This document shows, one piece after another, positions 6,447 through 12,585 of a DNA stretch of 12,585 bases. Made by a program: the position numbers and the translations under genes. Position 1 is the first letter of the stretch. Each line of letters opens with the position of its first letter. A model generated the notes under the pieces. The model did not search any database, was not told where the DNA came from, and worked only from the letters and a program-made list of their open reading frames with translations. The stretch comes from Actinomycetospora sp. (GTDB taxonomy: Bacteria; Actinomycetota; Actinomycetes; Mycobacteriales; Pseudonocardiaceae), in NCBI GenBank assembly GCA_025925615.1, contig JAICLN010000071.1, positions 1-12,585 of the forward strand. The letters are read 5' to 3'.

Positions 6447-8147
6447 TCAGCCCACCACGACCGCGCGCTCGGCCACCATGCGGGCGAGGCGGAACTTCTG
6501 GACCTTGCCGGTCGGCGTGGCGGGCAGCTCCTCGGCGGCGAGGAACACGACGCGGCGCGGCACCTTGAACCGGGCGAGCTGCTCCTTGCACAGCGCGATC
6601 AGTTCGTCGGCCTCGACCTCGACGCCCGGCTTCCGGACGATGCACGCGACGCCGATCTCGCCCCAGCGGTCGTCGGCGACCCCCACGGCGTAGGCCTGGC
6701 TGACGCCGGGGTGGCGCGACAGGACCTCCTCGACCTCCTTGGGCATCACCAGCTCGCCGCCGGACTTGTAGAGCTCTTTGCTGCGGCCGGTGAGGACGAG
6801 GTAGCGGTCCGGCCGGGCGATGCCGAGGTCCCCGGACCGCACCCAGCCCTCGTCGGACAGGGCCAGCACCGTCTCCTCGGGCTTGCCCCAGAAACCGAGC
6901 ATGTTCGTCGGGCCGCGGGCGGCGAGCTCGCCCTCCTCGCCGTCGGGCAGCGGGTCACCGGTCAGGAGGTCGAGCGTGCGGAACTCGGTGAGGTCGCCGT
7001 CGCGCTCCGGGATGCCGGCCGACCCCGCCATCTTGACCCGCCCGACCGTCGTCGCCATGACGTCGAGGGGGTCCTCGGGCAGCGAGAGGGTCATCGCGCC
7101 GCCCTGTTCGGTCATGCCGTAGCCGGTGACGATCTCGTCGACGCCGAGGCCGTCGCGGACCTTCTCCCACAGCCAGACCGGGGCCGGGGCCGCGCCGGAG
7201 AGGATCGCGCGCAGGCTCGACAGGTCCCGGTGCGCGAGGTCGGGGTGCTCGAGCAGGGCCACGGTCATCGTCGGGACGCAGAGGATGTCGGTGGCCCGGT
7301 GGCGCTCGATGCCCGCGAGGTAGCGGCCGGGGTCGAACGCGGTCTGCGGGATGATCGCGCCGCCGACCATGATCGCGGCCATGAGGCCCTCGACGTAGCC
7401 GAACATGTGATAGCAGGGCAGCGAGAACAGGATCCGGCGGCCGTCCTCCATCGCGCGGGTCAGCGCGGACGCGTATCCGGTGCGCTGGCTGGCGTCGTGG
7501 GTGATGAGCACGCCCTTGGGCGAGCCGGTGGTGCCCGACGTGTAGAGGATGTCGGCGACGTCGGCCGGCCCGGCGCCGCCGCCGTCGGCGGTGCCCGCGG
7601 TCCCCAGCGCCTCGAGGTCGGCGACCGATCGGACGCCGTCGCGCGCCCGGCCATCGGTGGAGAGGACGACCACCTCACGCAGCTCCGGCAGCGCGGTCTG
7701 CTCGCCGCGGTCCCAGCCCGGGGCGATCTCGTCGAGCATCCCGAGGTGGTCGAGGCCCAGGAACCCGGTCATCGTGACCAGCACCTGGCAGGCCGACTGC
7801 TCGAGGACGTAGCGCAGCTCCTCGGTGCGGTAGAGGTAGTTGAACGGCACGGCGACGGCCCCGGCGCGCGATACGGCGAACTTCAGCGGGACGAACTCGG
7901 GGTAGTTGGCCATGACGATCCCGACCCGGTCCCCGGGCCGGACCCCGAGGGCGACGAGACCGTCCGCGAGCCGGCGGGACCAGGCGTCGGTCTCGGCGTA
8001 GGACACCGTCCGGTGGTCGGTGATCACGAAGGGCCGGTCCGCGAACTCGTCCGCGCAGTGCGCGAGCCGCTCGTGCAGCGTCATCGGCGACCAGACGGCG
8101 AACCGCCGGCGCAGGGCGTCGCGGCGCTCCTCGAGGCTCTCGGTCAT
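6447..8147 (-). CDS. Acyl/aryl-CoA ligase of the putative catabolic cluster
   Basis: A 566-residue AMP-forming ligase with intact core motifs: the P-loop [12 protein letters not shown] (201-212), LPCYHMFG (243-250), TGYGMTEQ (341-348), WVRSGDLG with the ATP-ribose Asp440, the hinge GRSKELYKSGG (454-464) followed by VMPKEVEE, and the catalytic Lys548 in PTGKVQKF. Start choice is uncertain: ATG 8147 has GGAG about 11 bases upstream, while GTG 8159 (four residues longer) would leave almost no ribosome binding site next to the operator copy at 8165-8188. By family it could activate a fatty, alicyclic or aromatic acid. Its site in a cluster with a Rieske oxygenase and two crotonases suggests it makes the CoA thioester of the growth substrate or of a ring-opened product. 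It is separated from the hydratase gene by a 103-base gap that carries its own operator. Confidence 0.92.
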   Translation of the reverse strand: MTESLEERRDALRRRFAVWSPMTLHERLAHCADEFADRPFVITDHRTVSYAETDAWSRRLADGLVALGVRPGDRVGIVMANYPEFVPLKFAVSRAGAVAVPFNYLYRTEELRYVLEQSACQVLVTMTGFLGLDHLGMLDEIAPGWDRGEQTALPELREVVVLSTDGRARDGVRSVADLEALGTAGTADGGGAGPADVADILYTSGTTGSPKGVLITHDASQRTGYASALTRAMEDGRRILFSLPCYHMFGYVEGLMAAIMVGGAIIPQTAFDPGRYLAGIERHRATDILCVPTMTVALLEHPDLAHRDLSSLRAILSGAAPAPVWLWEKVRDGLGVDEIVTGYGMTEQGGAMTLSLPEDPLDVMATTVGRVKMAGSAGIPERDGDLTEFRTLDLLTGDPLPDGEEGELAARGPTNMLGFWGKPEETVLALSDEGWVRSGDLGIARPDRYLVLTGRSKELYKSGGELVMPKEVEEVLSRHPGVSQAYAVGVADDRWGEIGVACIVRKPGVEVEADELIALCKEQLARFKVPRRVVFLAAEELPATPTGKVQKFRLARMVAERAVVVG

Positions 8148-8164
8148 CTCGGCACCCACTCCGT

Positions 8165-8188
8165 CTCTTTTAATCCGGAGAAGAATAT
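8165..8188. promoter_or_regulatory. Operator copy 3 (degenerate), upstream of the CoA ligase
   Basis: Aligned without gaps to the arms of the perfect palindrome at 9031-9054, 15 of 22 positions match. The core reads TTTTAATC, spacer CG, then GAGAAGAA. Its own two arms are poorly symmetric, so it may be a weaker site. It ends 17 bases upstream of the ligase ATG at 8147. In the gap 8148-8250 it is the only AT-rich stretch. The leftward strand also contains TATTCT here, a possible -10 box. Confidence 0.45.
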
Positions 8189-8250
8189 CGGCGAGCCGTA
8201 GGTCGGACCACGTCCAGATCCGTCACGGGCGATGACGCATCGTGAGCGCG

Positions 8251-9018
8251 TCAGCCGCGGCGCACCGCACGCACGAGGCGTTCGGCGGCGCCGTCGGCGA
8301 GGTGCTCCACGACGACGTCGATCTCCATCGCGAGCCCGTGGGCGAGCGGGAGGCGCAGGCCCTCGTGGACGAGGCGCTTGGTGCGGGCGGTGGCCTTCGG
8401 GTCCCGGCTCGCCAGCCGCGCGACGGTGGCCTCGACCAGCGCCTCGAACTCCTCGGCGGGCGCTGACCGGTACGCCAGCCCCCACGCCACGGCCTCCCGG
8501 CCGTCGAGCCGGTCGCCGAGCAGCATGTGCGACAACGCCCGTTGCGGACCCACGAGCCGAGGGAGCCGTTGCGACCCGCCGCCGCCGGGGACCTGCCCGA
8601 CGGCGCCGTGGTTGTCGGCGATCACCGCGTCGTCGCGCACCAGCACCACGTCGCTGGCCTGCATGAACTCGAAGCCGCCCGCCATCGCGTAGCCCTCGAC
8701 CACCGAGACGACGGGCACCGGCAGCGTCGCGACGACCGAGCACGCGCGGCCGAACCGTTCGAAGAGGACCCGCAGGGCCCCCGGGCCGTCGGCGGCGAGC
8801 CGGGCGACCTCGTCGACGTCACCGCCGGCCGAGAACGTGCCGCCCGCGCCCCGGACGACGATCACCGCGACCTCCGGGGCGAGGGCGATCAGCGCGTCGT
8901 GCAGGCCGTCGGCCAGCGCGATCGTCACGGCGTTGCGGGCCGCCGGCCGGTTCAGCGTCACGTACCCGACGCGGCCCTCGACGCGGGAGAGGACCGACGG
9001 TTCCTCGACGTTCGTCAT
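8251..9018 (-). CDS. Enoyl-CoA hydratase/isomerase (crotonase) family protein
   Basis: A 255-residue single-domain crotonase, the usual length. Visible family features: TLNRPAARNAV (21-31), the oxyanion-hole segment FSAGGDVDE (62-70), the second oxyanion glycines in AMAGGFEFMQASD (111-123) and PGGGGSQRLPRLVG (144-157). Glu117 occupies the position of the first catalytic Glu of enoyl-CoA hydratase. The second Glu of the canonical enzyme aligns with His137 (DNHGAVGQVPGGGG), so straightforward hydratase chemistry is doubtful; an isomerase, hydrolase, dehalogenase or retro-Claisen-type C-C lyase is possible. The ATG has GAGGAGG five bases upstream and sits just 12 bases from the shared operator, divergent from the fusion gene. 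It probably acts on a CoA intermediate of the cluster's pathway. Confidence 0.9.
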   Translation of the reverse strand: MTNVEEPSVLSRVEGRVGYVTLNRPAARNAVTIALADGLHDALIALAPEVAVIVVRGAGGTFSAGGDVDEVARLAADGPGALRVLFERFGRACSVVATLPVPVVSVVEGYAMAGGFEFMQASDVVLVRDDAVIADNHGAVGQVPGGGGSQRLPRLVGPQRALSHMLLGDRLDGREAVAWGLAYRSAPAEEFEALVEATVARLASRDPKATARTKRLVHEGLRLPLAHGLAMEIDVVVEHLADGAAERLVRAVRRG

Positions 9019-9030
9019 GCCGACCTCCTC

Positions 9031-9054
9031 GTGTTCTAATCTGGATTAGAACAC
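9031..9054. promoter_or_regulatory. Perfect 24-bp palindromic operator between divergent genes
   Basis: Left arm GTGTTCTAATC (9031-9041), spacer TG, and a right arm that is its exact reverse complement, GATTAGAACAC (9044-9054). It lies in a 53-base gap, 12 bases from the hydratase ATG (9018) and 17 bases from the fusion-gene ATG (9072). Only the two ribosome binding sites fit outside it, so a bound protein must overlap both promoters. Size and symmetry fit a TetR-family dimer site. The sequence does not look like the KstR steroid operator (TnnAACnnGTTnnA type). Confidence 0.85.
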
Positions 9055-9060
9055 AGCGCC

Positions 9061-9066
9061 GAGGAG
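9061..9066 (+). promoter_or_regulatory. Ribosome binding site deciding the ATG start at 9072
   Basis: GAGGAG lies five bases before ATG 9072. It overlaps the alternative GTG at 9066, which therefore cannot use it. This fixes the start of the fusion protein. Confidence 0.7.
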
Positions 9067-9071
9067 TGCCG

Positions 9072-10310
9072 ATGCCCGACGAGTCCGACCGCGAAGAGCT
9101 CGCACGCTCGCTCTACGCCGCGCTCGCCGCCGGCGACGCCGCCACCCTCGGCGGCCTGCTGCACCCCGACTTCGTCGGCGAGACCACCGAGGGGCTCCCG
9201 CTCGGCCTCGGCGGCCGGCACGACGGCCCCGAGGCCATGATCATGAACTTCTGGTGGTCGATCGGGCGGCACTACCGGGCCCGGGCCGAACCGGCGCGGA
9301 TGCTCGCCCTGGCCGACGGCGGCCTCGTCGTGCTGGGGCGCTACTCCGGCAGCGCGCGGGACGGCGGCGCCCCGCTCGACGCCGCGTTCGCCCACGTCCT
9401 GCGCTTCGCCGGCGACCGGATCGTCGGCCTGGCGCAGTACACCGACAGCGCCCGGTGGGCCGCCGCGCTCCCCCCGCCGGCCGGGCAGCGGGCGCTGCGC
9501 GCGGTCGAGTACCGCGTCGAGGGCGGGGTCGCGATCGTCCGGCTGAACCGGCCCGACGCCGGCAACGCCATCGACCCGACGATGGTCGAGGACCTCTACG
9601 AGGCCGCGTTCCGGGCCGGCGACGACCCCGACGTCCGGGCGGTGCTGCTCTGCGGGGCCGGGCCGCACCTCAGCGTCGGCGGCGACCTGCCGTTCTTCGC
9701 CCGCACCGAGGACGCCGCGCGCAGCGCCCGGCTGCGGCGGATGACCGACCTCTACCACCTCGCCCTCGACCGGCTGGCCGCCCTCGAGGCCCCCGTCGTG
9801 TGCGCGGTCCGGGGCGCGGCCGCCGGCGGCGGGATGGGCCTCGTGCACGTCGCCGACCTCGTCGTCGCCGCCGAGGACGCCGCCTTCGCCCTGGGCTACG
9901 CGCCCATCGGGCTGGCCTCGGACGGGGCGAACAGCTGGTACCTCCCGCGGGTCGTCGGGATGCGACGGGCCCAGGAGATGTTCCTGCTCAACCGCCGCCT
10001 CACCGGGCGGGAGGCGCTCGAGTGGGGCCTGGTCACCGAGGTCCTGCCCGCGGCCGAGGTGGACGCCCGGGCGCGTGCCCTCGCCGACCGGCTCGCCGCC
10101 GGACCGACCCGGGCCCTCGGGCGGATGAAGCGGCTCCTGCGCCAGAGCTGGACCACCGGGCTCACCGAGCAGCTCACTGCGGAGACCGACGAGATGAGCG
10201 CCGCCGGGGCCTCCGACGACGCCGGGGAGGGCATCCGCGCGTTCGTCGCGAAGCGCCGCCCCGACTTCCACGGACACCGAGACGACAGCACCGCCGGAGG
10301 TAGCCGATGA
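9072..10310 (+). CDS. NTF2/SnoaL-like domain fused to a PaaG-like crotonase
   Basis: A 412-residue two-domain protein. Residues 5-132 read as an NTF2/SnoaL-like cone fold (LARSLYAALAAGDAATLGGLLHPDF, then the GRHDGPEAM region, ending RFAGDRIVGLAQYTD). Residues 145-400 are a complete crotonase: VEGGVAIVRLNRPDAGNAID (149-168), HLSVGGDLPFF oxyanion segment, GAAAGGGMGLVHVADLV (248-264), LPRVVG (291-296). The first catalytic Glu of hydratases is replaced by Gly256, the second by Tyr276; the segment YAPIGLASDGANSW carries Asp284 where PaaG-type ring-opening isomerases have their SPD aspartate. A hydratase reaction is therefore unlikely; double-bond isomerisation or ring opening of an acyl-CoA is better supported. 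It is first in the rightward operon and its TGA overlaps the Rieske ATG (ATGA). There is no frameshift or internal stop between the domains, so the fusion is genuine as read. Confidence 0.88.
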   Translation: MPDESDREELARSLYAALAAGDAATLGGLLHPDFVGETTEGLPLGLGGRHDGPEAMIMNFWWSIGRHYRARAEPARMLALADGGLVVLGRYSGSARDGGAPLDAAFAHVLRFAGDRIVGLAQYTDSARWAAALPPPAGQRALRAVEYRVEGGVAIVRLNRPDAGNAIDPTMVEDLYEAAFRAGDDPDVRAVLLCGAGPHLSVGGDLPFFARTEDAARSARLRRMTDLYHLALDRLAALEAPVVCAVRGAAAGGGMGLVHVADLVVAAEDAAFALGYAPIGLASDGANSWYLPRVVGMRRAQEMFLLNRRLTGREALEWGLVTEVLPAAEVDARARALADRLAAGPTRALGRMKRLLRQSWTTGLTEQLTAETDEMSAAGASDDAGEGIRAFVAKRRPDFHGHRDDSTAGGSR

Positions 10311-11575
10311 CCACCGCCGACGTCGCCCCCGGGGACCTCCGCTCCCGGGTCGGGACCGACCGCGTGCACGGGTCGCTCTACACCGACCCGGCGATCTACG
10401 CCCTGGAGCTCGAGCGCATCTGGTACACGACGTGGGTCTACGTCGGGCACACCAGCGAGATCCCCCAGCCCAACGACTACGTGCGCAAGGACATCGGCCC
10501 GCAGCAGGTCGTCATGACCCGCGACAAGGCCGGCGGCATCCACGTCCTGCACAACCGCTGCGCGCACCGCGGGAACCTGGTGTGCGACGCCGAGCAGGGC
10601 AACTCCTCGTCGTTCCGGTGCCCGTACCACGGGTGGACGTTCGCGAACACCGGCGAGCTCCTCGGGTTCCCGTTCAACCAGGGCTACGGCGGGGCGCGGG
10701 CCCGCGAGCGGCTCTCCGGGCTGGGTGCCGCACCCCGGGTCGAGAGCTACCGGGGCTTCGTCTTCGCGAGCCTCGCCGCGGAGGGGCCCACGCTGCGGGA
10801 GCACCTGGGCGCGGCCGCGGACCGCATCGACCAGCTCGTCCGGCTCTCCCCCGTCGGCGAGGTGGAGCTGACGGCGGGCTGGGTGCGCCACGAGGTGACG
10901 GCGAACTGGAAGATGCTCGTCGAGAACGAGACCGACGGCTACCACCCGCAGTTCGTGCACTCCTCGATCTTCTCGATCTCGGGCAGCGGGATCGGGGCGC
11001 TCTACAGCGACAAGTCGACCGCGGTCACCCGCGCCCTCGGCGGCGGCCACTCGGAGAACGACCTGAGCCCCGAGTTCCGCCGGCTCGGGGTGCCGATGGG
11101 CTGGGCGGGGACCCCGGAGTCGAAGATCCCCGAGTACACCGCGGCGATGCGGGCGGCGTACGGGGCCGAGAACGGCGACGAGATCATGATCAACGGCTCG
11201 CCGCACGTCATGATCTTCCCGAACCTCTTCATCGCCGAGATCCAGCTCTTCGTGCTCCAGCCCCTGGCCGTCGACCGCACCGTCCAGCACGTCACCGCGA
11301 TCCAGTTCGCGGGCGCGCCCGACCTCAACCGGCGGCTCGTGACCCAGTGCGTCGGGTCGGTCGGGCCCGCCGGGATGCTCCTCGCCGACGACGCCGAGAT
11401 GTACGAGCGCAACCAACGTGGAGTCGCCCAGCGCCGGCCCGAGTGGCTCGACCTCAGCCGCGGCCTGCACCGCGAGCGCACCGACGAGCACGGGTTCACC
11501 ATCGGCACCGCCACCGACGAGACCTCGATGCGCGCGATGTGGGAGCACTACCTGACGCTCATGGACCCGTCGTGA
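10307..11575 (+). CDS. Rieske ring-hydroxylating oxygenase, alpha subunit
   Basis: A 422-residue catalytic subunit of a Rieske non-haem iron oxygenase, which inserts O2 into aromatic or cyclic substrates using electrons from a ferredoxin and reductase. The Rieske [2Fe-2S] motif is C85-A-H87 then C105-P-Y-H108 (RCPYHGW). The mononuclear iron site is in NETDGYHPQFVH: bridging Asp210, ligands His213 and His218. A third carboxylate ligand is available at Asp361/Asp362 (LLADDAEMY), the position of Asp362 in naphthalene dioxygenase. All metal ligands are present. The ATG overlaps the previous stop (ATGA) with GGAGG about six bases upstream, and the stop overlaps the beta-subunit GTG, so the three genes are translationally coupled. 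The substrate cannot be deduced. No ferredoxin or reductase gene is in the window, so electrons must come from elsewhere. Confidence 0.93.
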   Translation: MTTADVAPGDLRSRVGTDRVHGSLYTDPAIYALELERIWYTTWVYVGHTSEIPQPNDYVRKDIGPQQVVMTRDKAGGIHVLHNRCAHRGNLVCDAEQGNSSSFRCPYHGWTFANTGELLGFPFNQGYGGARARERLSGLGAAPRVESYRGFVFASLAAEGPTLREHLGAAADRIDQLVRLSPVGEVELTAGWVRHEVTANWKMLVENETDGYHPQFVHSSIFSISGSGIGALYSDKSTAVTRALGGGHSENDLSPEFRRLGVPMGWAGTPESKIPEYTAAMRAAYGAENGDEIMINGSPHVMIFPNLFIAEIQLFVLQPLAVDRTVQHVTAIQFAGAPDLNRRLVTQCVGSVGPAGMLLADDAEMYERNQRGVAQRRPEWLDLSRGLHRERTDEHGFTIGTATDETSMRAMWEHYLTLMDPS

Positions 11576-12057
11576 CCGCCGTCGCGACGTCGATCGCGCT
11601 GGCCGAGGCCGAGGCGTTCCTCTACCGCGAGGCGCGGCTGGCCGACGCCTGGGAGCTCGAGGCGTGGGAGGCGCTCTGGACCGACGACGCCGTCTACCAC
11701 GTGCCGGTCGACGCGGGCCACGATCCGCGGACCCACATGTCGATCATCTTCGACAACCGGAACCGCATCGCCACCCGCATCAAGCAACTGCAGACCGGCA
11801 AGCGCCACTCGCAGCGGCCACCGTCGCGACTGTGCCGTTCGGTCAGCAACGTGGAGCTGCTCGACCCCGAGGGCACCGACACGGTCGTCACGTCGGTGGT
11901 CCAGATCCTGGAGTCGCGCGACCGCGGCCTCACCTGGTGGGTCGGCCGGGTGACCCACCGGCTGCGCCGGGTCGACGGGCAGGTGCGGATGGCGGCCAAG
12001 ACGGTCGTCCTCGTCGACTCCGACCATGCCCTGCCCTCGATGTCGTTCCTCGTCTGA
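11572..12057 (+). CDS. Rieske ring-hydroxylating oxygenase, beta subunit
   Basis: A 161-residue small subunit with the NTF2-like cone fold that builds the alpha3beta3 hexamer. Typical features: the N-terminal helices EAEAFLYREARLADAWEL then EAWEALWTDDAVYHVP (12-45), the central IIFDNRNRIATRIKQLQTG (58-76), the RPPSRLCRSVSNVEL strand (82-96) and the C-terminal VRMAAKTVVLVDSD. GTG 11572 overlaps the alpha TGA by four bases (GTGA); there is no separate ribosome binding site, which argues for coupled translation and matched stoichiometry. The same frame stays open upstream to about 10432 inside the alpha gene, but that extension is a shadow of the alpha coding sequence. Confidence 0.92.
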   Translation: MTAVATSIALAEAEAFLYREARLADAWELEAWEALWTDDAVYHVPVDAGHDPRTHMSIIFDNRNRIATRIKQLQTGKRHSQRPPSRLCRSVSNVELLDPEGTDTVVTSVVQILESRDRGLTWWVGRVTHRLRRVDGQVRMAAKTVVLVDSDHALPSMSFLV

Positions 12058-12087
12058 TGGGCGGGATCTGATGGGCGAACCCGGAGC

Positions 12088-12095
12088 GGAGGAGG
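12088..12095 (+). promoter_or_regulatory. Ribosome binding site deciding the small-gene start at 12101
   Basis: GGAGGAGG followed by a 5-base spacer to GTG 12101. It favours an 84-residue product over the 94-residue one from ATG 12071, which has only a weak GGGCGGGAT upstream. Confidence 0.65.
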
Positions 12096-12100
12096 TCGGC

Positions 12101-12355
12101 GTGGTGGCGAGCGAGTTCGCCGCCGTGTCGGTGTCGCTGGACTCCCGCGGCAACGGGACGCGGCTGCGGCTCGAGGACCTGCGCTCCGGCGCCGTCCGCT
12201 ATCTCGACGCGCTCGAGCTGGAGTCGATCGTCTGGGCGCCGGAGCACTGGGTGCGGGAGCTGCTCGACCCGTCCCGGCACCGCTGGCGGGACGCGGACCC
12301 CGGCCCGTCCGTGGAGTCGATGCGGGAGACCGATCCGGGGGACGCCGGAACGTAG
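12101..12355 (+). CDS. Small hypothetical protein downstream of the Rieske oxygenase
   Basis: An 84-residue protein I cannot assign. GTG 12101 is preferred for its strong ribosome binding site; ATG 12071 in the same frame would add ten residues. The N-terminal two thirds look structured: FAAVSVSLDSRGNGTRLRLED, then a strand pair with RSGAVRYLDALELESIVWAP and the helix EHWVRELLDPS. The C-terminus is acidic and disordered-looking. There is no Cys, so it is not a ferredoxin, and no signal or membrane segment. It follows the beta subunit by 43 bases and precedes the regulator by 9, so it is probably co-transcribed. Small proteins next to Rieske oxygenases are sometimes annotated as 'dihydrodiol dehydrogenase', but 84 residues without a nucleotide-binding fold cannot be one. 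An accessory or substrate-binding role is only a guess. Confidence 0.75.
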   Translation: MVASEFAAVSVSLDSRGNGTRLRLEDLRSGAVRYLDALELESIVWAPEHWVRELLDPSRHRWRDADPGPSVESMRETDPGDAGT

Positions 12356-12364
12356 GCTCCCGCC

Positions 12365-12585
12365 GTGGTCCGAGAACGCTCCGCCGGCGCGGTCCGGGAG
12401 GGACCGAAGTCCGCCCGGACGCGCGAACGCATCCTGCTCGCCGCCGCCCAGGTGCTGAGCCGCAAGGGCTACGCCGGGACCCGGCTCACCGACGTCGCGG
12501 CGGTCGCCGCGGTGCAGGCGCCCGCGATCTACTACTACGGGACGTCGCGGGAGGACCTCCTCGAGGAGGTCGTGACCGTCGGCCA
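12365..12585 (+). CDS. TetR-family transcriptional regulator, N-terminal part (3' truncated)
   Basis: The first 73 codons of a regulator, cut by the right edge. Residues 18-70 form the TetR DNA-binding domain: RTRERILLAAAQVLSRKGYAG (helix 1), then TRLTDVAAVAAV (helix 2), VQAPAIYYY (recognition helix, with the typical xxIYYYxxSREDLL ending), then helix 4 EDLLEEVV. The first 14 residues are a short charged extension. GTG 12365 is the only sensible start; no strong ribosome binding site precedes it, and it begins 9 bases after the small gene's stop, so it is probably translated from the same mRNA. The ligand-binding domain is not visible. The position suggests it controls the cluster, presumably through the palindromes at 9031-9054, 5080-5100 and 8165-8188, as a repressor relieved by an acyl-CoA or substrate. 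That link is inference. Confidence 0.88.
   Translation, partial: MVRERSAGAVREGPKSARTRERILLAAAQVLSRKGYAGTRLTDVAAVAAVQAPAIYYYGTSREDLLEEVVTVG

Noticed and set aside
6711..8201. 496-codon + strand frame opposite the CoA ligase
   Set aside because: It is long but has no motif and Arg/Gly/Glu-rich repeats typical of the reverse frame; the minus strand has a complete ANL enzyme.
9031..9054. KstR-type steroid-catabolism operator
   Set aside because: The arms and spacing (TGTTCTAATC, 2-bp spacer, GATTAGAACA) do not fit the KstR pattern TnnAACnnGTTnnA, and no steroid-ring genes are recognisable.
9896..11548. 550-codon minus frame opposite the crotonase end and the Rieske alpha gene
   Set aside because: No domain is seen, and the composition is that of a shadow frame; the + strand carries all Rieske ligands.
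10432..11571. Upstream extension of the beta-subunit frame as a fusion protein
   Set aside because: The extension is Arg/Pro/Gly-rich and lies wholly over the alpha subunit in another frame; the beta homology begins at GTG 11572.
12026..12100. Longer form of the small protein starting inside the beta-subunit gene
   Set aside because: The ATG at 12026 overlaps the beta C-terminus and has no ribosome binding site; GTG 12101 has GGAGGAGG at ideal spacing.

Overview
The window is very GC-rich, with G/C-biased third codon positions, strong AGGAGG-type ribosome binding sites, frequent GTG starts and ATGA/GTGA stop-start overlaps. This fits a high-GC actinomycete; the gene content would suit a Pseudonocardia-like soil organism, but the genus is inferred, not read from a marker. 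It holds twelve protein genes, two of them cut by the window edges. I saw no tRNA, rRNA, CRISPR array, insertion sequence or other mobile-element hallmark. No gap between genes exceeds about 125 bases.

Left part (1-5023): the 3' end of an AMP-forming acyl-CoA synthetase on the + strand meets a leftward four-gene run: a PhaE/phasin-like small protein (3383-2988), a class III-type polyhydroxyalkanoate synthase PhaC (3070-1973), a GNAT acetyltransferase (1976-1437) and a ribbon-helix-helix-like hypothetical protein (1352-924). A complete fatty-acyl-CoA ligase (3509-5023) is transcribed divergently from the PHA genes. Together these look like a storage-polymer/acyl-CoA locus.

Right part (5080-12585): a compact gene set, apparently a catabolic cluster. 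It has an FAD-dependent phytoene-dehydrogenase-like oxidoreductase, a convergent acyl/aryl-CoA ligase, an enoyl-CoA hydratase-family protein, and a rightward five-gene run: an NTF2/SnoaL-crotonase fusion, Rieske ring-hydroxylating oxygenase alpha and beta subunits, a small conserved-looking protein and the start of a TetR-family regulator. The likely theme is CoA-dependent breakdown of a cyclic or aromatic carboxylic acid; the substrate cannot be read from the sequence.

The main non-coding signal is a perfect 24-bp palindrome (11-bp arms, 2-bp spacer, 9031-9054) in the 53-bp gap between the divergent hydratase and fusion genes. A close copy lies before the oxidoreductase (5080-5100) and a weaker one before the CoA ligase (8165-8188). 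These three sites precede every apparent transcription unit of the right part and nothing in the left part, so they predict one regulon. The TetR protein at the right edge is the natural candidate for the regulator.
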